Shown here in pieces: positions 1 through 5,882 of a DNA stretch of 13,721 nucleotides (positions are counted from its first letter, which is position 1; the number at the start of each line of letters is the position of its first letter). The notes under the pieces were generated by a model, which made no database searches, had not been told where the DNA came from, and saw only the letters and a program-made list of their open reading frames with translations. The DNA is from an uncultured Bacteroidales bacterium. Its GTDB lineage: Bacteria > Bacteroidota > Bacteroidia > Bacteroidales > Bacteroidaceae. A program made the translations under genes and the position numbers. The stretch is taken from assembly GCA_947367415.1 (NCBI GenBank), contig CANBEE010000046.1:1-13721 (forward strand), given 5' to 3'.

Positions 1-276
1 GAACAAATACGCCTGAAGAAATTCTGTGATCTGCTTTCGTACCGCCGATTCCAATGGATGCTTACCAATAGCGACGGAAAGAGTCAGAACCCCGACGACA
101 CCTTCATGGAACAGCTCTACAGCAACTACAACGTGGAGCGCATATGGTCGAAAAACGCTATCGTAGCCAAGCCCGAGAAGAGAGAGAAGCTATCGGAACT
201 GCTCGTAAGAAATTTCCACCGCGAGATACTATCGCTGCGCGACGTACACTGCAGACAACTCTCATTCGCGTTCTAG
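1..276 (+). CDS. 3' end of an unrecognised protein-coding gene (partial)
   Basis: The frame is open from the first base of the window to a TAG stop at 274-276, so this is the last 91 codons of a gene that begins upstream. An ATG at 58 lies inside the frame, but the frame stays open before it, so I do not take it as the start. The visible part is a soluble, charged, probably helical C-terminus rich in Lys, Arg and Glu. It contains WSKNAIVAKPEKREKLSELL and ends in an aromatic SFAF tail. I see no signal peptide, membrane segment or motif that names a family. Codon use looks like that of its neighbours. It is followed by a 161-bp gap that carries the rpmE promoter, so it is probably not in one transcript with rpmE. 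Confidence 0.75.
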   Translation, partial: EQIRLKKFCDLLSYRRFQWMLTNSDGKSQNPDDTFMEQLYSNYNVERIWSKNAIVAKPEKREKLSELLVRNFHREILSLRDVHCRQLSFAF

Positions 277-330
277 AATCACAAGATATTGATTTAAAAA
301 CGCAAATACACTAAAATAAATAGATAAATC

Positions 331-362
331 TTTTTCTATTAGAGAAAAAAGTCGTACCTTTG
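331..362 (+). promoter_or_regulatory. Bacteroidota-type promoter of rpmE
   Basis: TACCTTTG at 355-362 matches the Bacteroidota -7 consensus TAnnTTTG exactly. TTTTTC at 331-336 lies 18 bp upstream, about where the weak -33 element is expected. The predicted start of transcription, near 369, would give an untranslated leader of about 70 nt before the rpmE ATG at 438. The surrounding 277-437 is AT-rich and I see no other gene in it. Confidence 0.65.
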
Positions 363-437
363 CCGTCCGAAAACCATTACACATTATTGTTACCAGCAAT
401 AAAACAGAGTAATAACTAATTAAAACGAAATAAAACA

Positions 438-692
438 ATGAAAAAAGGTATTCATCCTGAGAACTATCGTCCCGTAGTATTCAAAGATATGTCAAACGGT
501 GACTGCTTCCTTTCACGCTCTACTTGCGCAACAAAGGAAACTATCGAATTTGAGGGCGAGACTTATCCGCTGATCAAGCTTGAAATCTCTAACACATCTC
601 ACCCCTTCTACACTGGTAAGTCTAAGTTGGTTGACACCGCTGGTCGTGTAGACAAGTTCATGAGCCGTTACGCAAGAGCTCAGAAGAAGTAA
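438..692 (+). CDS. rpmE2: 50S ribosomal protein L31, type B
   Basis: This 84-residue protein is a large-subunit ribosomal protein of the L31 family. It begins MKKGIHPENYRPVVFKD and has the family's HPFYTGK segment near residues 55-61 and a basic C-terminus. The length and the extra central loop are those of the type B form. It has only two cysteines (C23 and C30), so it lacks the four-Cys zinc site of the type A protein. In other bacteria the zinc-free paralogue replaces the zinc form when zinc is scarce. Many Bacteroidota appear to carry only type B, so I do not infer zinc regulation from the sequence. It has its own promoter, and a strong terminator follows within 60 bp, so it is probably transcribed largely alone. 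Confidence 0.96.
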   Translation: MKKGIHPENYRPVVFKDMSNGDCFLSRSTCATKETIEFEGETYPLIKLEISNTSHPFYTGKSKLVDTAGRVDKFMSRYARAQKK

Positions 693-698
693 GGATAA

Positions 699-751
699 AC
701 ACCTATCCACATAGAGGTGTACCGGAGGATATTCCTTGGTACACCTTTTTT
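699..751 (+). terminator. Strong rho-independent terminator after rpmE, with an overlapping alternative hairpin
   Basis: GGTGTACC at 716-723 pairs perfectly with GGTACACC at 738-745. An inner stem AGGA/TCCT (726-729 with 733-736) continues the helix after a small bulge. The helix is followed directly by six T residues (746-751), a textbook intrinsic terminator. A second, shorter stem is possible upstream: ACACCT at 699-704 with AGGTGT at 715-720. It uses the same bases as the left arm of the terminator, so the two structures exclude each other. The terminator itself is well supported. Whether the alternative fold matters is not known. Confidence 0.8.
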
Positions 752-780
752 GTTACCCTACCCAATCAAACAACAGATCT

Positions 781-1716
781 ATGAAAGGTACTCTTCAGAA
801 GGCATACTTCTATTTATTTACATTCCTGCTACTGATATGCGTCAGTTGCGATACCGAGCAGCAGACCACGGCACTCAACTGGAACACCGCCAGCAACACC
901 AACAGAAACCCCAAAGGAGATGCCCGCCGACTCGAAATGCCAAGACTCGATGCCAAAAACATCTTCAATTGCTACAAGACCATATACCAAGGCGAAGAGA
1001 TTGTCACTTTCAGCATAGAGTACGATTCCGAGAAGCGACATTCCAAATGGGTAGCCTACACATTCGACAATACCACTTCGCAGAAGCACTGGAACCGCGG
1101 CAACTGGGACGACACGTCATGGCGAGGCGACCCATTCCAGCCCGACCCTCTGTTGCCCGAAGAGGTACGCATTGGAAATAACGACCACCGCAAAGATCGC
1201 TATGACAGAGGTCATCTGTGTGCCTCAGAGGATCGCGTATACTCACAAAATGCCAACGAGCATACCTTCTACTACTCCAACATAAGTCCGCAACTGAGCG
1301 AATTCAACCAAAGAGGTTTCTGGTATGACCTCGAAGAAAAGGTGCGTGATTGGGGAAAGAATCAGGCAATGAGAGACACACTCTACGTTGTCAAGGGAGG
1401 CACCATCCGCGACGGCGAGTTCTACGACTCGCGCGGAGAGCACGGCACAATAGTGAAAAACCTCAATAAAATGAATGGTATCGTAGTGCCTGCCCACTAC
1501 TTCATGGCCTTCGTATGCCGCAAAAGCAACAGTTTCTACGGCATCGCCTTTTATCTCGACCACACCAATCATCAAAAAGGCAACCTCAGTGATTATGCCA
1601 TCACCATAGATGAATTGGAAGAGAAGACTGGCATAGACTTCTTCTGCAACTTCCCCGACAAGGTGGAGGAAGCTATTGAAGGCAAGTGCACCCCATCGCT
1701 TTGGGGATTGCACTAA
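781..1716 (+). CDS. DNA/RNA non-specific endonuclease, exported lipoprotein-like
   Basis: This 311-residue protein belongs to the beta-beta-alpha-metal endonuclease family (Endonuclease_NS, related to Serratia nuclease), which cuts DNA and RNA without sequence preference. The core is DRGHL at 142-146, with R143 and H145 matching Serratia R87 and the general base H89. SNISPQ (N167) and FNQRGFW (N176, the expected Mg ligand) follow, then E185 in the position of Serratia E127. The catalytic set appears complete. The N-terminus MKGTLQKAYFYLF plus a hydrophobic stretch ending in VSC at residue 23 looks like a lipoprotein signal, so the enzyme should act outside the cytoplasm. I chose ATG 781. The frame extends to a TTG at 736, but that lies inside the rpmE terminator. 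I find no own promoter, so expression may rely on terminator read-through. A role in nucleic acid scavenging is an inference. Confidence 0.9.
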   Translation: MKGTLQKAYFYLFTFLLLICVSCDTEQQTTALNWNTASNTNRNPKGDARRLEMPRLDAKNIFNCYKTIYQGEEIVTFSIEYDSEKRHSKWVAYTFDNTTSQKHWNRGNWDDTSWRGDPFQPDPLLPEEVRIGNNDHRKDRYDRGHLCASEDRVYSQNANEHTFYYSNISPQLSEFNQRGFWYDLEEKVRDWGKNQAMRDTLYVVKGGTIRDGEFYDSRGEHGTIVKNLNKMNGIVVPAHYFMAFVCRKSNSFYGIAFYLDHTNHQKGNLSDYAITIDELEEKTGIDFFCNFPDKVEEAIEGKCTPSLWGLH

Positions 1717-1730
1717 GAAGGCCACTTCTT
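1685..1730. terminator. Paired hairpins between convergent genes, probable bidirectional terminator
   Basis: AGTGCA at 1685-1690 and CCCCA at 1691-1695 pair with TGGGG at 1702-1706 and TGCACT at 1709-1714, with a 2-nt bulge. The hairpin overlaps the last codons of the endonuclease gene. A second perfect 6-bp stem follows at once: AAGAAG 1715-1720 with CTTCTT 1725-1730. It spans the whole 13-bp gap to the stop of the facing DUF3256 gene. No long T tract follows on either strand, so efficient termination is not certain. The position between two converging genes makes a shared terminator the natural reading. Confidence 0.5.
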
Positions 1731-2368
1731 CAGCGCTTGCAATATCTGCCCTCCGCCCAAGTAAGCACAAGAGAGTCACCCAACATATAGGGCCACACAG
1801 CCTTCCTATCCTCCATATTGAGATAGTCCAACGTTGTCAGTCGGCATACCATCGAAGCATCATCAGGCGACAAACGGTAAGTTTTGAAGAAGACATCCAT
1901 CTTCCTCCATGCACCATCGGCCGAATCACCCCTCTCAACACTTCTAAAATCATCCAGCATAGGCTCTTCGAGTAGCGTAGCTGCATCCAATGGCTGCCAT
2001 TCCTCATCAAAGAAGGCCACTCTGCTATCATCCACCATGGTCCTGACTGTTGACACCATGCACAGCACATCCGCAGTGTCATTTATCGGCAGCAGTTTCA
2101 TTGCCACATCGCACGATTTCGTATAGTTGATGAGCAGGTAGTCGTCAGTCAAGGTCGCCATGCGCGACTTTCCATCCAGACGGTTTGTCACAATCGCCTC
2201 CATCTTGCTATCGAGAAAATCAATAAAGTCCAATCGGTTGTTTTTCGTCAGCAGCGGCATCACCGAATCAGGCATTGCCGCAAACCATTGACGCATAGGA
2301 GTGCGTGCCTGAACGTTACACATAACCGTCACAAGCAGCAAGAGAATGTATTTAAGTCGATTCTTCAT
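1730..2368 (-). CDS. DUF3256 family exported protein
   Basis: This 212-residue protein starts MKNRLKYILLLLVTVMC, followed by NVQA, a typical cleavable signal peptide, so the mature protein should be periplasmic or outer-membrane associated. The rest, with RTPMRQWFAAMPDSVMPLL right after the signal, LTDDYLLINYT near 93-103, and a WPYMLGDSLVLTW segment near the C-terminus, matches my memory of the Bacteroidales family DUF3256, whose function is unknown. It ends 13 bp from the facing endonuclease gene. It lies 27 bp downstream of the DUF4954 gene on the same strand, with no promoter-like element between them, so the two are probably one transcript. I see no catalytic motif. Family assignment is from recognition, not from a search. 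Confidence 0.8.
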   Translation of the reverse strand: MKNRLKYILLLLVTVMCNVQARTPMRQWFAAMPDSVMPLLTKNNRLDFIDFLDSKMEAIVTNRLDGKSRMATLTDDYLLINYTKSCDVAMKLLPINDTADVLCMVSTVRTMVDDSRVAFFDEEWQPLDAATLLEEPMLDDFRSVERGDSADGAWRKMDVFFKTYRLSPDDASMVCRLTTLDYLNMEDRKAVWPYMLGDSLVLTWAEGRYCKR

Positions 2369-2395
2369 AATCTATAATTATTATACGTTCACATC

Positions 2396-4585
2396 TCAGA
2401 CAGCCACCATTGCCCTCAAGCGGTCAATAATCTCCAGATTGTGGTAACACTCCTCACGCATCTGTCGCACGAAGCTGTTATCATCTACCGAGCCGAATAC
2501 AGCCTGCAGCTCCTCCTCGTTGCGACACGTGCAAGCACGGAAGGGATTCTCGTGGTCCTTCTTACGGCTGAGATATACCTGCTCGGCAATGCGTCGCTGT
2601 ATACGTTCCTCATGAGTCAAGGCTTGCAACCAGAGCTCGGATGTCATCACCTCCGTATCCAGCACCATACACAAGCAAGCATAGGCATGATGCCACTTAT
2701 CCGCAGCATAACGGTTCCATATCTCATCGTAACGCTTATGAATAGCCTTCCAGGAGTCGAGTCGTCCGTCACGTATATCGGCACGCAAGCTATCCACCTC
2801 ATGCTCAGGCATAAGCTGTCCACCTAGATTCACCCAAGCCTCATCGTCTACAGCCCCATTTGGGGTATCTACCTTCCTTAAAGCATCGGCACTATCTTCC
2901 ATTGCAAGCAGACTAGACATGGCATAATGGATGAGCATATCACCATAAGCATGATAGGCATCATACACCTTAAGTATGCGTACAGGGCGACGACTCCGCT
3001 CCACCCCTTCGCCCTGCACGATGAGGGCATCTACAGTCTTACGATCACCACACAAAAGCTGACGACCCAAATTCTTGTACTGGCACTCGTCGGCATGTGC
3101 ATCATTACAGCATGCCTTTCCCACCCACACTTCCAGAAGTCTGCGTGCTCGTATCACCTCACCCATCGTGTCGGGAGCAAACGTATCGAACTCGATATTC
3201 TGCACCTTCGTGATTCGTTTGTCACGCGTTTTATATTTCCATGAGTTGCGTGCCAGCGCATACATGTTATACAGCCACCAATAGGCAGGTATTATCTCCA
3301 GACAATTGTCAGTCACATTGTTGTTGACCAAGGAGAATGGCAACGGAATATCCAGTTCGGCAGGGAAGTCTCCCTTAGCAAGCAAGGTATAGCAAGCAAA
3401 GCGGCTCGAGTGCTTCACCGACGAGCACAATCCCGGCCAGAAACCACGTCCGGCCACAATCTCGCCATCATTTGTACGACTATTATGGTTGCTACCCACC
3501 GTTGCACCAGCAGCCATATTGCTCTGTCCCATGATAACCGAAGCAATGAGGAACGAATTGTTATGATGCTGCTCATGCGCCGGGAAGATGAGGTTGTTGA
3601 GTACCTCACAGCACGAGATGGTGCTGTTGTCACCCATGATAGAGTCAATCAAGCGGGCACCATACTTTAAGTTCGAGTTATTGCCGAGTATAAACTTCAC
3701 CGCCGTACAAGAGTAGAATATGCGACAGCCATACCCCACGATACCATTCACGAGAATCACGTTTTCGCCAATCTGCGACGGTTCGCTACACGATGAATTA
3801 ATGGTGATATTCTTCAATTTCGAGGCACCCTTAATGTAGCAGTCAGAACCAATTTTCACATCCTTTATGATACTGGAGTTCTTGATGACACACCGTTCGC
3901 CAATCATACCATAATAGCCGCGATGATGGTCAACCGTACGTTGCGTAATATCCGACAATCGTTGCTGCAGCAAGCGATCATCCACATACTTTCCCCACAG
4001 ATAAGCATCAGCAGGAATCATGCCATCAAAAGGCATTACCGAGCGTACTCCCGTCTCGTTCATTATCTGTATCTTCACACGCACCTCCTCAGGTTCGCCA
4101 TCCTTGACAATGCCATTACCGAATTTCGCATGATCCGTCGTATCCATCTCCTGTATGTTGAAGAGCATGCTATGGTCCCCAATGATATAGTGCGACAAAT
4201 AGTGCACATCATGTATGGCACAATCATCGCCTATGTCACACGAATGAATGCTCGAGTTGGTGATACCCACCGGAAGCCTCAGGTCATGATACTGGAGCGC
4301 CCCTCCACTCACACGACCTATACGTACGGTACCATAGAACTTATTATCCTTGATCATACGCGGCTCAAAGCTATCGGTCACCCACACCGTATCCCACGAT
4401 GAAGCAGTATTGTTATTCTTCACCAGACGCTCTATCTCATCACTGTTCAAATGTCGCCACCCCTCCTCAGGAGTCTTCACCTGCATGTTTCGGATATAAT
4501 ATTTATCCTTGCCCTTGGGCAAATACTGAGCTTCAATCCAGCCGTCGCTCAACGCCGCTGCTGGTAGTAAGGTCACACGTTCCAT
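2396..4585 (-). CDS. DUF4954 family protein with left-handed beta-helix repeats
   Basis: From ATG 4585 this is a 729-residue protein with no signal peptide or membrane segment, so it should be cytoplasmic. A TTG three codons upstream (4594) is also in frame but less likely. Residues from about 80 to 400 carry many irregular hexapeptide repeats of the left-handed beta-helix type, such as IGDDCAIHDV, IGERCVIKNSSI, IGSDCYIKGA and IGENVILVNGIVG. This is the fold of bacterial acyltransferases and of the C-terminal half of sugar-nucleotide pyrophosphorylases. Glycine-rich turns such as GATVGSNHNSRTNDGEIVAGRG close the helix. The remaining ~330 residues are mainly helical and charged and have no known motif. 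The protein resembles the Bacteroidales family DUF4954, and no reaction is established for it as far as I know. Sugar-nucleotide binding or acyl transfer is only a fold-based guess. Confidence 0.85.
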   Translation of the reverse strand: MERVTLLPAAALSDGWIEAQYLPKGKDKYYIRNMQVKTPEEGWRHLNSDEIERLVKNNNTASSWDTVWVTDSFEPRMIKDNKFYGTVRIGRVSGGALQYHDLRLPVGITNSSIHSCDIGDDCAIHDVHYLSHYIIGDHSMLFNIQEMDTTDHAKFGNGIVKDGEPEEVRVKIQIMNETGVRSVMPFDGMIPADAYLWGKYVDDRLLQQRLSDITQRTVDHHRGYYGMIGERCVIKNSSIIKDVKIGSDCYIKGASKLKNITINSSCSEPSQIGENVILVNGIVGYGCRIFYSCTAVKFILGNNSNLKYGARLIDSIMGDNSTISCCEVLNNLIFPAHEQHHNNSFLIASVIMGQSNMAAGATVGSNHNSRTNDGEIVAGRGFWPGLCSSVKHSSRFACYTLLAKGDFPAELDIPLPFSLVNNNVTDNCLEIIPAYWWLYNMYALARNSWKYKTRDKRITKVQNIEFDTFAPDTMGEVIRARRLLEVWVGKACCNDAHADECQYKNLGRQLLCGDRKTVDALIVQGEGVERSRRPVRILKVYDAYHAYGDMLIHYAMSSLLAMEDSADALRKVDTPNGAVDDEAWVNLGGQLMPEHEVDSLRADIRDGRLDSWKAIHKRYDEIWNRYAADKWHHAYACLCMVLDTEVMTSELWLQALTHEERIQRRIAEQVYLSRKKDHENPFRACTCRNEEELQAVFGSVDDNSFVRQMREECYHNLEIIDRLRAMVAV

Positions 4586-4596
4586 ACTCTGCAATT

Positions 4597-4620
4597 TATA
4601 TATTAAAAATATATATTAAA
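4597..4620. repeat. 11-bp AT direct repeat in the DUF4954 leader
   Basis: TATATATTAAA occurs twice, at 4597-4607 and 4610-4620, starting 13 bp apart, just upstream of the DUF4954 ATG on the other strand. On the - strand it gives a very A/T-rich, unstructured leader, as is common for efficient translation starts in Bacteroidota. It may be no more than that. Confidence 0.6.
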
Positions 4621-4625
4621 GTTGG

Positions 4626-4637
4626 TTTGCAAGCAAA
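4626..4637. promoter_or_regulatory. Palindrome in the divergent intergenic region, candidate operator
   Basis: TTTGC at 4626-4630 and GCAAA at 4633-4637 form a perfect inverted repeat around AA. Eleven of the twelve bases TTGCAAGCAAAG (4627-4638) recur at 4740-4751 inside the nanL promoter. A flanking GTTGG (4621-4625) pairs with CCAAC (4656-4660). The site lies in the expected 5' leader of the DUF4954 transcript. Binding by a regulator is an inference. Confidence 0.35.
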
Positions 4638-4683
4638 GTCCCAAGAACCTACTTGCCAACCTCTAACAATCAAAATAAAAACG

Positions 4684-4691
4684 CAAAATTA
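4684..4691 (-). promoter_or_regulatory. Bacteroidota-type promoter of the DUF4954-DUF3256 unit
   Basis: Read on the - strand, these bases are TAATTTTG, an exact match to the -7 consensus TAnnTTTG. A T-rich stretch at 4711-4714 (- strand) is at a plausible -33 distance but is weak. The leader to ATG 4585 would be about 90 nt. Confidence 0.5.
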
Positions 4692-4713
4692 CACAACATA
4701 TTGCCAAATTAAA

Positions 4714-4726
4714 AGGTTTTCAACCT
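4714..4726. promoter_or_regulatory. 13-bp inverted repeat upstream of the nanL promoter
   Basis: AGGTT (4714-4718) and AACCT (4722-4726) form a perfect inverted repeat with a 3-base centre. It ends 4 bp before the -33 region of the nanL promoter, a position typical for an activator or repressor site. No regulator gene is present in the window. Confidence 0.3.
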
Positions 4727-4730
4727 ATAA

Positions 4731-4762
4731 TTTTCATAATTGCAAACAAAGAAGTAACTTTG
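4731..4762 (+). promoter_or_regulatory. Bacteroidota-type promoter of the sialic acid operon
   Basis: TAACTTTG at 4755-4762 matches the -7 consensus TAnnTTTG. TTTTC at 4731-4735 lies 19 bp upstream in the -33 position. Transcription would start near 4769, giving a leader of about 38 nt to the ATG at 4807. The spacer holds the 12-mer TTGCAAACAAAG (4740-4751), one mismatch from the copy at 4627-4638. Confidence 0.65.
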
Positions 4763-4806
4763 CCAAGTTATAAGATATGCTAACAACACACAATATAAGC
4801 AATACT

Positions 4807-5724
4807 ATGGAAAAGATTATAGGACTTATCAATGCCCCCTTCACTCCCTTCTACGCCGATGGCGAAGTCAACTACGAACCCATCCCTGCCTATGCTGAGA
4901 TGCTACAGAAGAACGGCCTCAAGGGCGTGTTCATCAACGGTTCATCGGGCGAGGGCTATATGCTCACCGAAGAAGAGCGCATCAATCTTGCCGAGGTGTG
5001 GATGCACGCCGCTCCAAAGAACTTCAAGGTTATCGTACATGTGGGTAGCACCTGCGTCAAGAGTGCCCGCCGCCTGGCTGCTCATGCCCAGCAGATAGGC
5101 GCTTTCGGTATCGGCACCATGGCACCTCCCTTCCCCAAAATCGGGCGCATCGAGGAGCTGGTGAAATACTGCGAGGAGATAGCATCGGCTGCTCCCGACC
5201 TCCCCTTCTACTACTACCATATACCGGCCTTCAACGGAGCCTACTTCTCTATGGTCGACTTCCTCAAGGCGGTCGACGGGCGCATCCCCAACTTTGCCGG
5301 TATCAAATACACCTTTGAGAGCATCTACGAGTACAATCAGTGCCGCCTCTACAAGAACGGCAAGTACGACATGCTCCACGGACAAGATGAGACCATACTC
5401 CCCTCGCTCGCCATGGGCGGTGCACAGGGCGGTATCGGCGGCACCACCAACTACAACGGCTGCAACCTCGTGGGCATCATCGACGCCTGGAATGCCGGCG
5501 ACCTTGAGAAGGCTCGCGAACTGCAGAATTTCTCGCAGGAGGTAATCAACGTCATCTGCCACTACCGCGGCAATATCGTATGCGGCAAGCGCATCATGAA
5601 GCTCATCGGGCTGGACCTTGGCCCCAACCGCACGCCTTTCCAGAACATGACCGACGAAGAGGAGGCAGCCTGCCGCAAGGAGCTGGAGGACATCAACTTC
5701 TTTGAGCGTTGCAATAAGTTTTAA
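4807..5724 (+). CDS. nanL: N-acetylneuraminate lyase
   Basis: This 305-residue TIM-barrel aldolase of the DHDPS/NAL family cleaves N-acetylneuraminate (sialic acid) to ManNAc and pyruvate in the cytoplasm. GSSGEG at 45-50 is the family's pyruvate-carboxylate loop. Y137 in YYYHIP matches the catalytic Tyr of E. coli NanA, and K167 in AGIKYTFE is the Schiff-base lysine. The conserved GGIGGTTNYNG segment favours sialate lyase over dihydrodipicolinate synthase, and so do the neighbouring genes. I chose ATG 4807 because it gives the usual MEKIIGLINAPFTPF start and fits the promoter. An in-frame ATG at 4777 would leave almost no leader. It is the first gene of the operon with the mutarotase-symporter and the epimerase. 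The name follows the Bacteroides fragilis nanLET naming; nanA is the enterobacterial name. Confidence 0.95.
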   Translation: MEKIIGLINAPFTPFYADGEVNYEPIPAYAEMLQKNGLKGVFINGSSGEGYMLTEEERINLAEVWMHAAPKNFKVIVHVGSTCVKSARRLAAHAQQIGAFGIGTMAPPFPKIGRIEELVKYCEEIASAAPDLPFYYYHIPAFNGAYFSMVDFLKAVDGRIPNFAGIKYTFESIYEYNQCRLYKNGKYDMLHGQDETILPSLAMGGAQGGIGGTTNYNGCNLVGIIDAWNAGDLEKARELQNFSQEVINVICHYRGNIVCGKRIMKLIGLDLGPNRTPFQNMTDEEEAACRKELEDINFFERCNKF

Positions 5725-5738
5725 TCACAATGGGTTGG

Positions 5739-5838
5739 TGTCATGCTGAGCCCAGCGAAGCATCTCATAAAGTCCACATCATGCGAGATTCTCGGACAAG
5801 CCGAGCGCAAGCATTCTTCACATTCGTTCAGGATGACA
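5739..5838. repeat. 100-bp palindromic repeat of the dispersed Bacteroidota type
   Basis: The element starts TGTCATGCTGAG (5739-5750) and ends TTCAGGATGACA (5827-5838), which are imperfect inverted ends. Inside are further short stems: GCTG/CAGC (5745-5748 with 5753-5756), ATCTC/GAGAT (5762-5766 with 5785-5789) and CTCGG/CCGAG (5791-5795 with 5801-5805). Together they make a branched hairpin. Sequences of this form, with TCATGCTGAG next to CAGCGAAGCATCTC, are scattered between genes in many Bacteroidota genomes, as I recall. It fills most of the gap between nanL and the symporter gene and carries no stop in the symporter frame, so it makes that frame look 51 codons longer than the gene. Confidence 0.7.
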
Positions 5839-5882
5839 CGAGCCCAATTAAAAAACACAAGCATATTCCTTTAAAGTTATCC

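Noticed and set aside
736..780. TTG start for the endonuclease
   Set aside because: The codon lies in the right arm of the rpmE terminator and would bury the lipoprotein signal. ATG 781 fits better.
4777..4806. Upstream ATG for nanL adding ten residues
   Set aside because: It would start about 8 nt after the predicted transcription start and adds residues not seen in the family. ATG 4807 gives the conserved MEKIIGLI start.
4942..5562. Open frame of 206 codons on the - strand opposite nanL
   Set aside because: It is a shadow of the nanL coding sequence, with no motif and no upstream signal.
4777..5724. Dihydrodipicolinate synthase rather than sialate lyase
   Set aside because: The folds are shared, but the YYYHIP and GGIGGTTNYNG segments and the neighbouring mutarotase-transporter and epimerase genes point to sialic acid.
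5739..5838. Small mobile element (MITE) with target-site duplication
   Set aside because: The inverted ends are present, but I see no clear flanking direct repeat and no transposase in the window. I keep it only as a dispersed-type repeat.
5730..5882. 51-codon N-terminal extension of the mutarotase-symporter
   Set aside because: The extension is translation of the dispersed palindromic repeat. The gene's own ATG at 5883 is followed directly by a signal peptide, which would be useless if internal.
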